Below the pieces are notes generated by a model. That model searched no databases and was not told where the DNA came from. It was given only the letters and a program-made list of their open reading frames with translations. DNA of 6,427 nucleotides from Candidatus Omnitrophota bacterium (GTDB taxonomy: Bacteria > Ratteibacteria > UBA8468 > B48-G9 > DTJG01), in contig JAMWBX010000079.1 of the NCBI GenBank assembly GCA_023818725.1, forward strand, positions 1-6,427, written 5' to 3'. How positions within the stretch are numbered: the stretch's first letter is position 1; every line of letters begins with the position of its first letter. The position numbers were made by a program, and so were the translations under genes. Of this stretch, positions 5,972 through 6,427 are shown piece by piece.

Positions 5972-6427
5972 GGAAACTTTTTATCTTTTGATTGTGGTAC
6001 CACCAATACAAAGGTTTTTCTGTATTCAGCAGATGGGCAGCTTTTACAGAATACTTCGATAAAAACAGGCATTTGTTTCCCCGGGCCTCTTATGGCTGAA
6101 CAGGATAGTGATGACTGGATTTCTGCCATAAGGAAAGGAATAAAGAAAATAAAACAAAAATCTGCAATAGACGGCATTTCCGGTAGTTTTCAGGGTGGAA
6201 CATTTGTTTTGCTTGATAGAAATCTTGGTCCGCTCAGACCAGCGATAACCTGGCTTGATAACAGGGCAAAATATGTTGCTCAAGAGCTCATTCAAGAATT
6301 TGGGGAGGAATTTTTCTATAAGAAAACCGGATACGTACCAGGTGGGTGGTCATGTGTTGCTATTTTAAGATGGTTAAAAAAAAATGAACCAGAAATATTT
6401 AGAAAGACTGCACGAATTTCATTTGTT
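5969..6427 (+). CDS. FGGY-family carbohydrate kinase, 3' end missing
   Basis: FGGY kinases transfer phosphate from ATP to sugars or polyols such as xylulose, ribulose, fuculose, rhamnulose, gluconate or glycerol. The 153 visible residues are the start of the N-terminal actin-like domain: the phosphate-binding loop FDCGTTNTKVFLY (7-19) followed by ADGQ (21-24), EQDSDDW (44-50; compare EQDPxDW in xylulokinases), ISGSFQGGTFVLLD (70-83) where XylB has its GQMHG-VLLD region, and LRPAITWLDNRA (89-100) matching the family's LRPAIxWxDxRA. The protein looks most like the xylulokinase branch, but the substrate-contact segment reads SFQGGT rather than GQMHG, so the sugar is not assigned. The catalytic Asp and the FGGY signature lie beyond the window. 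A run of nine As at 6376-6384 lies in the frame (Leu-Lys-Lys-Asn). It follows the isomerase by 3 bases, suggesting that the kinase acts on the ketose formed by that enzyme. Confidence 0.9.
   Translation, partial: MGNFLSFDCGTTNTKVFLYSADGQLLQNTSIKTGICFPGPLMAEQDSDDWISAIRKGIKKIKQKSAIDGISGSFQGGTFVLLDRNLGPLRPAITWLDNRAKYVAQELIQEFGEEFFYKKTGYVPGGWSCVAILRWLKKNEPEIFRKTARISFV

Noticed and set aside
6376..6384. Run of nine As in the kinase as a programmed slippage site
   Set aside because: The frame continues past it to the window end with family-like sequence, and A-runs of 7-8 are common in this AT-rich window. Slippage is possible but nothing supports a function.

Overview
The window is densely coding: six genes, all on the + strand, with no gap longer than 15 bases. 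No RNA gene, mobile element, CRISPR array, promoter or terminator could be supported. The organism is bacterial and fairly AT-rich (about 40% G+C by eye, not computed), with ATG starts plus one GTG start. Stand-alone CoaB, a secreted CBM9-like protein and a long NagB/PIG-L fusion together suggest a member of the PVC/Omnitrophota-like or a related uncultured lineage. This placement is a low-confidence inference from gene content; no phylogenetic marker was compared.

Layout: (1) 1-833, the 3' three quarters of prfB (release factor 2), running in from the left edge; (2) 830-1471, coaB, a stand-alone phosphopantothenate-cysteine ligase; (3) 1468-2196, a secreted CBM9-like protein; (4) 2212-4560, a 782-residue fusion of a NagB-type (glucosamine-6-phosphate deaminase-like) domain with a PIG-L/LmbE-type deacetylase domain; (5) 4571-5965, an AraA-family sugar isomerase; (6) 5969-6427, the N-terminal 153 residues of an FGGY carbohydrate kinase, cut by the right edge. 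Junctions are -4, -4, +15, +10 and +3 bases, so the block looks like one transcript with translational coupling.

Function: the first two genes are housekeeping (translation termination, coenzyme A synthesis). The last four read as a sugar-use module: a secreted glycan-binding-type protein, a two-domain amino-sugar protein, an aldose/ketose isomerase and a sugar kinase. The isomerase keeps every catalytic residue I can align to E. coli AraA. The NagB-type domain, in contrast, has Ile where the catalytic Glu148 of E. coli NagB should be, has an insertion of about 40 residues, and lacks the phosphate-binding Arg172. The PIG-L half has a variant PHHDD motif and about 85 extra residues. The pathway's substrate is therefore open, and this four-gene set is the most interesting part of the window.
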